A stretch of 64,000 nt of DNA from Morinoia aosen. Taxonomy: Eukaryota > Arthropoda > Malacostraca > Amphipoda > Talitridae. The stretch's first letter is position 1. Each line of letters begins with the position of its first letter. A program made the position numbers and the translations under genes. Below are positions 33,704-47,475 of the stretch, piece after piece. Location of the stretch: NCBI GenBank assembly GCA_030386875.1, contig CM059557.1:58792514-58856513 (forward strand), written 5' to 3'. The notes beneath the pieces are model-generated. The model had not been told where the DNA came from. It saw only the letters and a program-made list of their open reading frames with translations, and ran no database searches.

Positions 33704-36011
33704 GGTGACTCTTAAATCTAATTATGAAAGATTTTATTGGTGTGCAAGTCAAAGCGTCAAAAGTTTCAGTGTATAAATTACAAATGGCTACCTACCAATG
33801 AGAATTTTCTCCCTCATACGATCACAAGTAATAGTCCTACCGAAATTCACAAAACAAGCAGTATTTTATAAGAATTATACGCATAAAACTTCTGAAAATC
33901 TAACGCCGTTAACTCCGCCGTGTCCAGCAAATCGGTGCCGCAGGGAAGTGCACGTATTATTCGAGTAATTTTTACGTTCCTCAACATCGAGTTTCTCACG
34001 AAGATAGTTCGTGTATTAGTGTTGGAAGACGAGCTTTTCACCTGGGGCATTATTCATATGTTTGCTGATTAATTACCACCTGAGATGCACTTCGCTCGCT
34101 TTACACATGTCATCGGCTGACGATCGATGTCACCAACTACAGTTAGTGTAAGCAGGGCAGAAATTAAGTATTTCCCACACTTTATTATGCGTGCCACACA
34201 TTTCACCTATAATCGGAATTCATTCAAAGTGAGATGAAGGAGCCTTGAGACACCATTTATATTACACCAAGTGCAACTGAGGCAATGCTTTATTTTACAA
34301 ATGTCCATACGGTATTTCAAACTCAAATTTCACTAACTCGTAAGACAGAATGCATAATATCGTACGAAGACTTGGATTACAAAAACCTAAAATGAAGTGT
34401 ATAATTACTCAGGGTTTGTAAAAGAAATATTATTTGATCATTAGGCAGAAAACTAAGTTAATTATTTATATCAATATTTCCAGCATTTGAAAAGCTACTT
34501 AACATTTCATGTCAGTGAATAGCTTTAAGCTATTTTATAATTCAGCTCAAACGCCCATCAGTCGTTAACTAGGCCCTTTATTGAAGCTGGCGATTGAATC
34601 AATTGTATTAAGAGGACTACTATAAAGGTTTCAATGACAATAATTTTAAATACACAGATTCGAACACCTGACCAAGTTGAGGGCACATTCATTGGTCATA
34701 AGATGACATCACAAGTTTTCCCAATAAATTATGATCGACATAGAATTCAAAATATTATGCTCGATAAAAATAGCTCTTGAATTTACCTGTAAGCAAAAAA
34801 ATATCTACGTAGCAAATACCGTATAGTTTTCACAAATAAACAGATCTAACCAACCTGAAGCTACAGTTTTAAAAATCGAACGTACTCATTTTTGATTTTT
34901 GATCTATTTGACTAGAACTAATCTTTTGAAGAACGACCAAAAAGCTCATTATTTCCACGACATTGTCCGCCAATACAAAGTGACTTCTCCCATGAGTAAA
35001 GTTTCTTCTCATACATCGATAGCCTTTCGCGTACAATCAGCTTCCGGGCTTCGATATCTTCATAAAAATTATTAAACAGAAACCACTGTAGTTTCTTAAA
35101 CATCTAGCAATATCAAAAGCTTTCAATTTAACATTTAAACTTAAAAGTGTTGCAAAGGATTACGTTCATTCATAATGACTGCCGATAAATCAGCCGAGCT
35201 AGGACTAAGGAATACGCTCGCGCAGAGAAGAGCGATCGAAAATTGTTGGCATGTAACTTGGACGTTCATTAGCTTGCTCACGAGTTGACTAATGACCTGT
35301 GTGACGAACTACTAGTCGCGGTTAAAGGTCACCGGTTCTGGCGAGGGAGATTTGCTTACAGATGATAAAAGAAAGCTGATTTTTTATCCTGGAATTTGGT
35401 GTATATTTGCACAAGCGAAATTTTCGCACAGATGTCGTGCCGAGGCCTCAACTACACGGTGAAAAAAATAACAGACCAGGTCCGGCCAAATCTGTTCGAA
35501 AACGTCTTATAAAGGGAGGTGTCTGGTGCTCTCTAGAAGATGATGAGTTCAATACTGTCGGAAGCAACTCCACAATGTTGTATAGGCAGCTGTGTGAATG
35601 TAGACGATTTTTTCAGATCTGCAGTAATACTTTTAATGTCAAAATAAATGAAATTTCCTTGTGGAGATATTTTTAAAAATGTATTTGCTGCAGGGAAATT
35701 ACATTTCGAAGTTTACTCGACTTTTATATTTTACTCTCAATGAAAATTCATCAAAGAGTCGGAAAACGTTATTCACGCCAGCGAATTTGAGAAATGACAA
35801 TAAAACAATCCAATGGTATTAACCTCATATATTAATTTGCACTTTATTTTTTGTTCTAAATAATTCTATAAAAAATAATCCCTTTTACGTCCTACTTCAA
35901 GTTCGAATATTTCCGCACAGAGTGATATGTTCATCAAAAGTTGTCAATGCAAATTTTCGTTCTGGAGATACAAGGTACAAATTCTGTTCTCAAGTTTGGT
36001 TGATTTAAAAC

Positions 36012-36299
36012 TCAGGCAGGTGTAGATTTTCTGAGAATAATTCCAAGATGGCGCTTATCTTCAAGTGTGTCTCTGGTCACCACGTAGGCTTTTCGCTTTG
36101 TTTTCAAATTATTTACGCGAGTCTGCCAGACGCGGTATTCAGTCACTGCGTTGTGCACCTCCACCACGCTGATGGCAAACTGTGCTCTAAGCAAACGAGC
36201 ACTGTATCCTTCAGTGCGAACATCAAACAGGTCAGTAAAACGAAAATGTTTGTGTCCTTTCAACCATAAATTGTTTATAAGAATATAAAAAATAAACAC
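36012..36299 (-). CDS. Unrecognised open segment, possible exon
   Basis: The minus strand encodes 95 residues rich in charged and aliphatic residues (ARLLRAQFAISVVEVHNAVT; KTKRKAYVVTRDTLEDKRHL), with a helix-like pattern and normal amino-acid composition, unlike surrounding noise. The opposite strand is also open (36,048-36,269) and ends at a good donor CAG|GTCAGT at 36,228. Which strand is real, if either, cannot be decided. No family is recognised. Confidence 0.25.
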   Translation of the reverse strand: MFIFYILINNLWLKGHKHFRFTDLFDVRTEGYSARLLRAQFAISVVEVHNAVTEYRVWQTRVNNLKTKRKAYVVTRDTLEDKRHLGIILRKSTPA

Positions 36300-36831
36300 A
36301 CAGTAATTTTAAACTATAGACATGAGCATTTTAGGTAAATTAACCCACATTATTAAATTCCACATCAAGTAATACGTGGAATAAAATAGTCACATATTTT
36401 GAAAGTGAACCAGCCGTTTCTGTCAGACTACATTACTAGGATTTAAATCAACAGCGTTTAGAACCTTTTGCATTTCTTATCATTTGAGCCTTCCTATTAA
36501 AAAAATAGAAATCAGAGAAGTCAGAACATTTTAAGGGTATCATTTCTTACGGTATCCCAAATTTTAGGAGACGACTCATGTACTCATAAACTCAATCGCG
36601 TGTTTGACTTTGTCACTCATCGATCACCTCATAACTTATTCCTTTGGGTTCAAAGCTAGGTATTTAGGGCATTAAAAAACGTATTTTTACAATAAAAGCT
36701 ATGTTTCATGAATCCTATTACCAATAATTTAATTTCTCCCTGGACTGGCAGTGCGCTAATCTAGCGTCGTTTGCTGGTTCTCCAGCCTTCAGCTTTTGTT
36801 TTGAAGAGGAGTGGAATTGTGCTCTCTCTAG

Positions 36832-36931
36832 AACCTCGTACTCTTTGGGGCAGTGGAACGCGTCACAGACTCCTCGGTGTCGCTTGTTCTCCACTCTGCT
36901 GCCTGTGCCTGTCGTCCCTCGCGCCTCCAAC
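36832..36931 (+). CDS. Candidate 100-nt internal exon, unrecognised
   Basis: A strong acceptor (tgctctctctag ending at 36,831) and a consensus donor GTGAGT at 36,932 enclose a GC-rich 100-base segment in AT-rich surroundings. All three frames are open across it. The context suggests an exon between the promoter at 33.3 kb and lectin copy B, but no domain match is visible. Confidence 0.3.
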
Positions 36932-38333
36932 GTGAGTTTATAGCTGCTTGTTCGTCACAACTGTCAATCAAAATAGCTCAGTAACACCAAAGTTCATCTA
37001 TCTGTTGTTTTTCACAACGTTTTAGAAGTATAGACGGCTGTTCGCTTTGAATATTGTTTTGTAGAAGTTTTTTAACCAATTTAACGTCTTTTGAATCACG
37101 GTTTTGAAAAGTTTTAGCTGAACATTAAAGCAACATAGTGAGACTCCAATTTTTTGATGCTTTTTTCACATTTAAAGTGAAATCCTTAATTTCAAGAGGT
37201 AAAAATAGATCAACGGTTACGTGCTTAATGGCGTGTACAAATCTTTTCTCAGTTTTTCAAATGTTCGTGAAGATTGAAAAATATATTGTTGAAATTATTA
37301 CAGGAATTCCTATTTTTCGGTTCTCAACGAAGTTTGCTTTGTTTTTCATGAAAACTTCATTGGCTATTGATGAACGCATCACAGTATGATTTGCATATAT
37401 TCTTATATTTTTGCGTGAAATTTTTGCATATTTATCAGAGTCAACATCTACTTAGGACCTGGAAATTCGATACCAACTTTTTTCACTCAAGTAGATAAGA
37501 ATATACTTGAAAGTACATTATTATGGTATAGTATTAGTATTCTCTCCAAACTGCACTGGCTGAAAATTTCACAAACACGCTCGGGCGTTTTTCCATATAA
37601 ATCTATTTATTCAAGTCATTAGATATACGTACGAATAATTAACTCCATCAAAAATTGAAGGTTGAATGAAATTCATAGAATTGTTGTTTAAAAGCTTCAA
37701 GCATTAAACAGAAGGTAGAACACCACATCCAGTGCTTTTCTTCTACCCTGTTGCACTACAATCAGTCACTGTCACAGTTTAAATGGACTGTAAGCAAGCC
37801 TTAGAGCTTTTCTCCTACCAAATTATACTGCGCTCAGTCAATGTCACAGTTGCAATTATCGCAATCGGTGCAGCATGTTGCCCGAAACTTAAAAACTTCA
37901 GAGAAGGTCTAACTCGTTATTGTGTGTGATTCAGCGGTACCTTATGTAACTTCAGATTGCTCTAGTCTTTTTCCCTCATTAGTCCCAGTGCACTAGCTCA
38001 TTACGATGTATTCTCATATTTAAGACAAGTTAGAAATGAAATTAAAACTTTTTGCTAGGATGTGCAATTTTCTAAGTTTTCTACCGACAATTGACAAACG
38101 TGCTCGATGTTCTTAGAAAACCATTAAATTCTTTGATTTAAATCCAGGCATCTGTTGAGATATAGCGCTGAAATAATTCACCATAACCGAACCCTGCAAA
38201 AAAGGCGAAACGCTTTCGTATTGAGATCTAATATTTCCTAAATATTCATTGTTCAACCTTGTTCCTTCGTTTCCGAATCATGAAAGCTGATTTTAACATT
38301 TTCACTTGGTCACCACGCTGGCGCGCGCTACAG

Positions 38334-38486
38334 AAGACAAAACAGTTTGTGCTCACCTCCGGTGTCTCACGTTCGGGTCATGCCGACTACCTTGTGGCCG
38401 AGGAATTCTGCCTCAATGAAGGCTTCGAATTCGCTGTGTATCTTCCATGGCTGAAGCAAAGCTTGCCCTCGATCAAGTCGGCGCCG
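38334..38486 (+). pseudogene. C-type lectin-like gene copy B, first domain exon with 1-base deletion
   Basis: Same acceptor (gctacag, ending at 38,333) and same donor (GCCG|GTGAGA, 38,487) as copy A. The exon is 153 nt instead of 154: one base is missing around 38,435-38,446, in the stretch encoding the second beta strand. The frame therefore changes midway and the join to the 41,770 exon is out of frame with the domain. The first half still reads EEFCLNEGFEFAV. Either copy B is a young pseudogene or the deletion is an assembly error. Confidence 0.68.
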
Positions 38487-41400
38487 GTGAGATATGAATT
38501 CGTTACTTCCATAACTCCAGTTATTTTGTCCTGGTAAGCTCATTCATCACCTCGAGTCGGAAAAATCAAAATGATGCTCAGATTGTTAGAGCTCCTTCAA
38601 TGTCTGAATTACGGAGGGGATTGTAAAATGGTATAGCTTTGCCTAGACGTCCGGTCCATTCGTTTTCGCTTGAAAAAAGGAACGGTTACTTTCGGATGTG
38701 AAACAGATCATCACAAGGCTGGAAAATAATGTTTCCAGTGATAGGTATTTTCCACAATATTTTTGGACGTATAATGGACAAATTACTTTTATACATAAAA
38801 TTTACGATCACGGTACTCACTTCAACCGAACGAGAATACGCTCTTTTTCTCATGAGTTGAAATTTCAAAAGGGCTTAAGAACGTGAGCAGTTCCTATGCA
38901 GTGATTTTAAAAGAGGTATTTTCAAAGTTCCTAACCAATAATAATATTGTAAAGGTAAAATAGCAGAATAATTTGCACTTTTGGAACTTTCATTTCCTTT
39001 ATGTGAATGGATTTGCACAATTTACTATGTCGATACTGAAATACATGGCTCAACTCCCCATTGGGCAAAAAAATCTTGCATTTTCTATTGGCTTAAAAAT
39101 ATTGAGTCTTAGTACAACCCAGTAGCATTGCTCAAGGTTCATACCTACCGCAAGATTAACAGAAATAACAACGTAAGATAGGCAATTGTTATAAAAACCT
39201 TTTATGCAAATGTTTCATCGTTATTGAAACATAAATTTTTCTTTAATATATCTAATAGAAAGCAAGAACACTTTCATTTGTTTCTACGTCTCATTTTTGG
39301 CGTTCATGAACATAACCTAAAGGATTCATGCGCACTCACGCACTTACGTACGTACTTGCTCGGTAACACGCAGTAACGGACGTATAAACACACATCACAT
39401 ATGTGAACACTAACGCACGGTAGCGCACGCACAAACACAGGTAAGAATCACACAGCACACACACGGTTACGCTAACGCTAACGTTCGGTTAGAAACGCAC
39501 ACACACACACTCGCATTCCAGACACAGGCACCCGCTCTCGCTCTCGCGCGCGCACACGTACACAAGTGCTAGATTATTGTATTTAAAATTTTCGTGAATA
39601 TTTTTGTTTCATAAATAGATACGAGAACGGCGAGATAAGTTTGTATCACACGGAGTTGAAAAATTAGCATTTTTTATTTGTGCGCTTGAAGATTCAAATA
39701 ACATCTCTTTTTGTGAGAGTGAGAAGGATAAGAAACTAGGCACCCATTTGTGTTTGAAGTTCCTGAATGTTTGTTTTCACCTTTAAATAACTGAAGTAGA
39801 GCTCTAATGATCCTTAAGTAGTACAGCTACTACCCAAGCAGTACTTAACATGTTTGTGACCACAGGTCGGTCAGCAGCATTATGAAAAATCCCTCCGCGT
39901 ACCACCAGTGGCTCCTCTGACGGTGAATGCGTCAACTGTTCATCCCTTTTTCAGTAAAACAGATGCAGTCATTTAAACAGTCATTTAAAAGTTCATTTCA
40001 TTTACAGTAAAACGAATGCAGGCTAAGAAATTTGATGATTAAACTCAATTACACTTTCAGTGAAGCAAAAACATTTGAATCAGATATAACTAGGTATTTT
40101 ATTATGGATGAATATACATTAACGATAGTCACATACAATGTCTATTTTTGTTAAATTTAAAGTAAGAATAAAACGACTCTCATATTTTGCGGATCGATTT
40201 TCAAGCTACGTAGCGTAGAAATATTGGGTGCTAAATATTTTATTAACATTATTTAAAAAATTTATTTCCTCCTGATAAGTTTGCATGGATCGGAATGCAA
40301 TGTACGCGGAACAATACAGTTTTTAAGGTTTCTGAAAATGAACGTCTAACTATTCTTGAGCTTTCTTAAAATTAAAAAACAAACGCTTTTGAAACATTAA
40401 AAACAAGCGTAAAAGTTAATTCAAAGATCAATCGTTGTTTAGACGAACCTCAAACTATTCATAAAGTTACCTGAAAAGTAAAAATACAAAATGATTTGGG
40501 AATTCCTCAACATAAAAATAAGCCCTAAGATTATGTTAGTTTCCTATCATTAGTGAGATTCAGTAGAAATTCAGTAGCCCACAAGACTGTCAGTAAATTC
40601 CACTGATGCGTTTAGTTCGACTTTCGTGGCAGCGTTGACGTATGAGTTTTGTTTGTGCAGATGCATAGTAGAACTCAGGTGATAAATTGCACGTAAAATA
40701 ATTCGATATGTTTGCTGAGTAATTACGGAAAGGAAAAGATCTTCATATAAATTATATTCTCCGATTTATTTTTTTCAAGATGAGTCAACAACTTTTTAGA
40801 CGTTTACAGTTTGAGATACTATCATCTATCTTAACCCTCTTAAAATTTAAGCAAGAATTGCGTAGCTTGAATTTACAGCTGGACTGGGATTCAGACATAA
40901 TAGCTGGGAGAAACTAGGCAGTGGCGAACATCTTAAAGATGTAGATGTGGTTAGGATGTACAACAGCTTTTGTTTTTGTTATTTGAGTTTAACTGAACAG
41001 ATATCATAACCTAAAACTAAATCCTGTCTAAATTCATTTTCCACTGATGGGCGGATGATGTGGGGTGAGAAAGTGATGGATCTTTTAAGAAAATACTGAT
41101 GCGAAGCACTAAACAAACCAACAGTATTAAGCCAGCAAATTTTTCTGCCAGTCCAGTGTAAACGTTCTGGAATAATGAATTGAATTTTTTAGCTCTAATC
41201 ACTTAAAACTTGAGTGGTACACATGAATACATGAAATATCGCAACACGAAAAATTATCGAAGTATCTGCAGAGAAGCATGAGCAAAGCAAGTTAAAAGTC
41301 TCACTAATCCTAAATGACAAATTACATAATAATTCAGTAATTACAGACAGCATAATCTTTTTTATTAAAATAACTAACAAATATATGCTTGAATGAACTA

Positions 41401-41769
41401 TTCTTTTAGGTCGGGTCGAAATAATTTTTCGTATTGTGTAAATACACTTCAATTTTCTTCCTTTAGCATGCATCCGCTCAAAAAATTAAAATGAGCCCTC
41501 TTCGGGTAAAAAGCAATTTTGACACTTTGGACATACAATGATATCTGACTGTGAAAACTTGCGTGAATTTCTTTCGCATTCTTTGTAAAGATACATTAAC
41601 ATTTTGACCTTAAAGTATACTGTGGAGCAAATTTTCATTTCTCGCCATATATATAATTGTCTTTATCTAACTTTTGCTCGGCAGACGTATATAACTCTCA
41701 CGAGAGCTCCAAATTATAATACTGGCTAAGTGATGGTGTTGAGTAAGCCGAGGATTTCATTTTTCTCAG
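38487..41769 (+). other. Intron of lectin copy B
   Basis: 3.3 kb, about 2 kb shorter than in copy A. It holds a CA/CG-rich microsatellite region (annotated separately). No coding frame is supported. Confidence 0.55.
39330..39565. repeat. Complex CA/ACGC-rich low-complexity tract
   Basis: Alternating ACAC, ACGC, GTACGTAC and CGCGCG stretches, including (AC)n at 39,497-39,510 and (TC)n/(CG)n at 39,530-39,552. The matching position in copy A lacks it. Such alternating purine-pyrimidine DNA can adopt the Z form. Confidence 0.85.
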
Positions 41770-41987
41770 AGATAAGAGCAAGGTGCATCTCCTACTGCCA
41801 AGCTTGGGTGCTGGTCAACGCCACCGCTCACTGGCACGATGGAAGCCACCTGAACCTGTGCGAGTTGCAAACCGTGGGCATGCCAAACAGCAAGCATTGT
41901 TTGGTCATGAACTGGGATGTGACGCGCCTTTCCCTCAGACCTTGCAATGTACGACCTTTGCTTGCCGTATGCCAGACTTACCAGTGA
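41770..41987 (+). CDS. C-type lectin-like gene copy B, terminal coding exon
   Basis: Acceptor ttttctcag ends at 41,769; phase-1 start as in copy A; TGA at 41,985-41,987. The frame is intact and keeps the C-terminal lectin cysteines (CEL, HCLVMN, PCNVRP, VCQ). Most differences from copy A are single-residue replacements in loops (for example LRP for IVP before the penultimate Cys). With the frameshifted upstream exon the gene as a whole is probably inactive, but this exon shows no damage. Confidence 0.66.
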
Positions 41988-44778
41988 AGGAACAACAGCA
42001 AGAGACCAGGGGCTTGAGCGAGCGAATCTGGTAAGACAGGCAAGTGGGGCGCGGAAAATTTGAAAACTAAACAAGAACATAAAGTATTTGTTGTGCCGGA
42101 CAAGAACTTACGGAATTTGTTCGTTAGAGAAAAAAACGTTTTTCAATAACTGATACACGAGGGAGCTGATAGCAGTAAAGTATAATTAGTTAAGAATAAC
42201 TATTGGAGCGATTTGAGCACGAACAGGTTAAGTGATATTAAAAGTGATAATTTCGGGGAATGTGTAATTTCGTACCAATTTGCGTTAGGCTTTGCTCATC
42301 ATAAGCTCCTGTGTTTGCTGAAGTGGCAAAATGTTGAGTTGATGTTCACATGTGAGAACTACAACGTAACAGTCGGTCTTAAAACACGATTTAGTTATGG
42401 CTATTTTATTGAAATCTTAACATCAACTAATCCTAAGTTTAAACTCTATAGTAAATCAAATTAATTTTTAATAATTCAGGGACTCTGGTAAAACTAATTC
42501 AGTGAGTGTTTGTTTGTACTTGATTACAAGGCGAGAGATTCGAAAAATTTGATGAAATAATATACTTCTAGAAATTAAGAAAGATCGAACAGAAGAATAT
42601 TTAGTGGTCTTCTCGCGCTTACTCTTAGTATAGGAAATGGGTTCAGTCTAGAAAATAAGTTCATTCAAGATGTAGTTTAAAGTAAACTTACATTCGCCAT
42701 CTAGAGTATGTAGAGTCAGTAGAAATCTTTGAAAACAAACATTCATATGTTCTCAAAGGAAAAAACCGTTGTGTATTTATATTAGGTTCTACTGCACTTA
42801 AGTATTTGTGAACGCTGTTGCGCTTTCGAACACATGGTAGCCAAACGGTATTGAGTTTTAGGGCTGCCATGGCTATCGTTATAGTTTAGCCATGGTGCAA
42901 AATTTACAAATTTTGAAGGTGCCCGACGTCATTTATTGCTTCAAATTTATTCCATAAATCTATTTTATTAAGTATTGCGTACCAAAATGTTGCTGAAAAA
43001 TTTGAAACTTAACCTCCGATGTTCCCAATTCTAATTAAAAAATGTGGTTATCTTCAAGTTATTTAGCTAGATAATATTGTCTCCTGGAAAACCTAATCAC
43101 ACTAACTTTACTCCTGATTTTTCACTATCACTTAAATCTCAATTTTTTTTAAATTTGCGCTCATTTTACCTCTGAATTGAAAAACGTGAAAATAATATGG
43201 TCGGCACAGTTTATATGTGCTACAACACCAAATGGTAATTTAGAGATCTAGAAACTCTAGCATTCATGTTATGTTTTTCACCCCTTGAACAAAGAAATAT
43301 GATAAGGTCACGCAACTCTTTTGCATTTTCTGAACCGGAAATCAGTCACCCCCTTATTTTTCTAAGCATTCACACGCTCTACAAAAAATGAAAACTCTAT
43401 CACTCACATAAAGATAATTAATCGCGTTTCTTCAAAGGCTACCAACCCAATCGCTGGCTTGTGCTGAGTTCACCAACGCCCACAATACTACTTGACCTTT
43501 TCGCAGCACTCTTACAATCATCGCAAAAGCAACATTAGGTCTACATGCTGCTGCTTCACTAAAATATTTATGAGCTTTACCTTTTTTCTCTTGACCTGCT
43601 GGACATGCGACACCACCAAACGACATGCGATGAGTGTGCTCACTTCCAAAGAACTTATGCATCCAATATGTATATAGAACAGAACTCGTAGTCTCAAATT
43701 GCTTTATCTTCAGAGCAAATACACAGGCTAGATATTCATCACTAGTTTCATTTGCTGGATTGGATAGATGTCCCTGAATAAGCGGTATATTTCATTCTAT
43801 ACGAGAATTTGAATTATAGCATAATTAAAATGATAACAATATTTAATCTGTAATATCTCATTATATAGTTGTAGAATAAGGGAGTTCAATCTGCATGGTT
43901 GTGAAGCATTTATCCAGCACTGTCTGAGTGTATCCCATAAATAAAAATGAACAGTTTCTTGCTTGCTTGGTTGGCTCGTCTCTCTATCACGCTCTTGGTG
44001 GATTGGATACGACTGTTAATTGGTTACTCATTAGAATCAAGCTGGATGTGCTTCAAGAAAATCTCTGTGAGACGAGTTTCACAACATTATTAAACCCCGT
44101 TCGACGGCCCGCGTACCTGCATTAGTAGTTATATAATTCGTTGTTGTAGTATATTCGACCTGAAATACATAATTGTGAAGTATTTCATCTCCAATATCTG
44201 ATTTCAAGAAATTGCTTCCACATTTTAGTCTACATTGTGCATAAATATACCCGACCCATTCAGCCCATTTCAATAAATAAGATGTAACGTCCTAAATGAT
44301 TATTAATTTGGTTTTTCATGGTTCGTGCGCATATACTACCATTGAATAACAAACATAACATACCTCGTGTTAAAAGAATGAAAGAAGGAAGACTTGAAAT
44401 CATATTTTTAAAGCAGAATAATTCGTCACTAGAAAGACAGCTCTCATGCTAGATAGATCTATCACAAAGCTGAGATGAAAACACATTCACCGTATCATGT
44501 TATCACGTGCAAATTGCTTCGCCACTTGTGTCTGAAGCCTCAGCAAATTACTCAGAAATATTCTACTAATTTTTGCTAAGGTGCGAATTAACGACTATTA
44601 ATGAGAGTTGATGGCGTACGGAATAATGAAGAAAAACATTGATGTGAGGCTCGCTGAGTGCTTTCCAATTAGTCTTTTTTACTAGATAGCGAATAAAATA
44701 CTAAAATTCATACACCTGTCAACACTACATGCCTTTATTTCATACCATGGATTGCTAGAGCAATTTTTAAGTTGAATG
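41988..44778. other. 3' flank of lectin copy B, no gene seen
   Basis: Collinear with 6,117-9,420. No coding frame is supported. Confidence 0.55.
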
Positions 44779-44782
44779 GTAA
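44779..44782. repeat. LTR-element target-site duplication GTAA, left
   Basis: Repeated at 56,420-56,423. Copy A has the unoccupied equivalent at 9,419-9,432 (AATGCTAAAATGAC). Confidence 0.85.
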
Positions 44783-46432
44783 TGTTGCGACACGAGCATG
44801 GGCCTGTCGGCTTCTCGTTACCGAAAGAGGAATTTAAACCTCTATAGATGAAAGTTAAAGGAAAATTAAGATGGAAATACAGAGGAGGAGAATGGGACAG
44901 GAAAGAAAGAAATTAGAAATAGTAATGTTCGGATAGTGCACCACGAGTCTCCCTTAGTCCATCAGCATGGATAATAACGACAACATTGAAAGATTAAACA
45001 TATTTTTATTCTTGACCGTAGAATGTTGACACGTGAGTTAAAGGTGATAATTGGCAACAAACACTGACACAAAGTGACACACACCATGAAAAAAAACGTG
45101 CGCTTCGAATCATGATAGGCGCCCGCAACGGTTGCATGTTTTAACGTTACACAAAAATTTTATGATGACTATCAAAAGAAGATTTACTCACAATAAACCA
45201 GAACAAGAAAATAAATAATAGCTCCATGGGCTAGAGTACGCCCGAAATAAAAATGGGGATAATGTAAAACAATAAAACCCTTGACTCACACAAGGTGTTA
45301 AATGCGGAACACTTAAATTTGCGCTACGCACAATGTGAAGCTCCACACACCACAATAAACAAACAAATCGAAATCACTCCAGATAGCGCGCCATTTCCAA
45401 CACTTTCCAATGTGCTGTTTTGTACCTAAACTTGCACTTTTAATCACCGTTCAATTTCTCAACTCCACTATGTCACCCTAACTCTTCTGTGGTGCGTCGT
45501 TGAAGTGAGGCGAACTCTGCTTCCACTTATGGCTTGAGGAATGTACGAATGTTCAGTTGATTAGACTGACATCCGCTGATGCCCCAATGACGGCGGCCGG
45601 CTGGTGCTGCTCCCTGTCTGCAACGCGTTTATCGCTCTTAAGTGCCGAAGGAGCTTGATCATCGTGGCTTGCGCGGGATCGATGTTGTATGACTGCAGCT
45701 TTCGTAAATGCGTGGTTCCAAGGGGCATGCTGGAGTTGCCTGTGAGATTGGAACTGGCGTAGACAAACTGAATGCTTTCGCTGCAGTTGTTGACGTTTGC
45801 ACTTGACGATCATTGCTGTGAAGCTGATGTGCTTCGAGTGGATTTCTGCCGCAAGTTGATACTTCGATGGCTGCTGTTTTCCCGACTTTTCACTCGTGAG
45901 ACTTCAATGTTGTCATCTCACACCGATGTTAAAGTTTTGGTACTCTTGTGCGAGGTACGCCGGCAAAGCCGGAGTACTCTGTTTGCGTGCGTGTCCTCAC
46001 TCTCTCTTTGTTGCGAAACCCCGCGAAAAGACCTCGATTATTCTTGTCGTATCCTTATATGTGCGTGGCTCGGATCCTTCTCGAATGTTCACGAATGTTC
46101 GCAGTTACAATGACAGCATTTTACAGCTGATTGGAGGAATTCTTCCTTGTCCTAAAGTCTCGAAATTTCATTGGCTAGGTGCCCGCTTTCTTGTGCCACA
46201 CCTTCGACGCGCGGCCTGTTCATCGGCCCAGATGTTGCGGCTTTTGCTAAGGCCAACCCTCGTTTCGCGCCTTCGTGCGAGGCCTGTTCCCATGCCCAAG
46301 CGACGGCCGGCTCAACGGTTTGGACATTCCAACGTCTATCGCAGCTTTTCGCGCTTTTACCTCAAACTGGCCTCGCAACACATCGTATTATATAAGATAT
46401 TTCACTACTAGTATATAAGATATTTCACTACA
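44783..46432. repeat. 5' LTR
   Basis: 1,650 bp, TGTTGCGACACG...TTTCACTACA. It contains a TATATAAG-like box near the 3' end (46,390 and 46,412, itself duplicated as ATATAAGATATTTCACTA) and a GC-rich half (45,540-46,340). A hairpin lies at 45,955-45,977 (GTACGCCGGC, loop AAA, then its near-complement). ORFs of 86 and 171 residues inside are conserved between the LTRs only because the DNA is. Confidence 0.88.
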
Positions 46433-47475
46433 TACCCCGCTCGTCCCAGAAAAATTTGAGCCAAACTGCAAATTTGGTTCAAATTTTCTATCGTGATATC
46501 AATTTCGTACCATCAGGTAACTCCCCACATTATAAAAAATTTTAAAGTGTTCACCGATAATCAATACCTTCATGTTTCCCAACATCGAACTCTCGTTTTA
46601 TATCTCAGTTTCATTTGCATTCTTGATGACACGCTAATGATAACGCAGTTTTTCAAAAAAAATCTTCCATAATACCTGATATACTCTAAATGTTTGAACC
46701 GCACATTTTTAACTGCAAAGAAGCACCAACGAATACAGCAGATTTGAAACACATTTCGCACAAACATAAACGCATAAAAAATATATTAATAAAACTCACG
46801 ACATTTTATTATTTCCGGCTTGCCCTCGGCAAATCCAACGACATAGTATAATCATGTAAATCAGAGACAGTTTAATAGCCGAATGTAGTACATAGAGAGA
46901 CATCAGTTGAGGCTCCACTCCTAAATCCACCTAGCAATTAAATCTCAAAAATGGGGGTAATGTTTCAACCTCAAATATTTTCTCCATGATCATGATTTCA
47001 TCCTTCATTTCCTTGTAGATTTGCATATTTATCATCACAAACGTCATCCTCAAAGTCATCATCTTTCAAAATCACCTTTAAGATAACTCTCACTATCAAA
47101 ATCATCATTATCATAATTACTATCGCTGTTATCATCATTGCTATTATCATCAACACTGTTATCATTAAAGGGGGCCCTCTAGGAATCAGGACTTAACTAA
47201 GCTAACATTTCCACGAAATCCATCCTTGCGTCACGTTATTACGTGGAAAATTCCGTCGATCACTCCTTGCGTCGCGTAAACCACGCGGAAAAATTCAGTT
47301 GATGATTGCGTCAATGCGCGTGCAAATTCCTTCGTTGGGACTCGTCAGTCCTTTTATACTCCTTTCAGCAATAAATATGCTTGTCTACGAATGCCTCCAG
47401 GTTTGGTCAGTGATCCCCTCGTCGACTAGAGAAACATTTAACCCCTGCGGTTCGCGTTAAACTACTATTTATCAT
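46433..47475. other. LTR-element interior, left part
   Basis: Non-coding. Degenerate ATC/ATT-rich simple sequence at 46,990-47,170. No retroviral protein is seen. Confidence 0.55.

Larger units (their letters stand above)
33780..37990. other. Presumed upstream intron or intergenic region of lectin copy B
   Basis: Mostly AT-rich. Three local islands could be exons: 35,407-35,676 (plus strand, unrecognised), 36,012-36,299 (minus or plus strand) and 36,832-36,931 (plus strand). None resembles a known domain. Confidence 0.35.
38000..44782. repeat. Segmental duplication, copy B, part 1
   Basis: Collinear with 1 to about 9,422 of copy A. It is interrupted at 44,782 by the LTR element and resumes at 56,420. 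Confidence 0.85.

Noticed and set aside
45553..45813. 86-residue minus-strand ORF in the LTR (also 55,516-55,794)
   Set aside because: Same reason: LTR identity explains conservation; the termini differ between copies.
45896..46411. 171-residue ORF in the 5' LTR, repeated as 173 residues at 55,877-56,398
   Set aside because: Conserved only because the LTRs are near-identical DNA; the ends differ by frameshift, and no domain or codon bias supports it.
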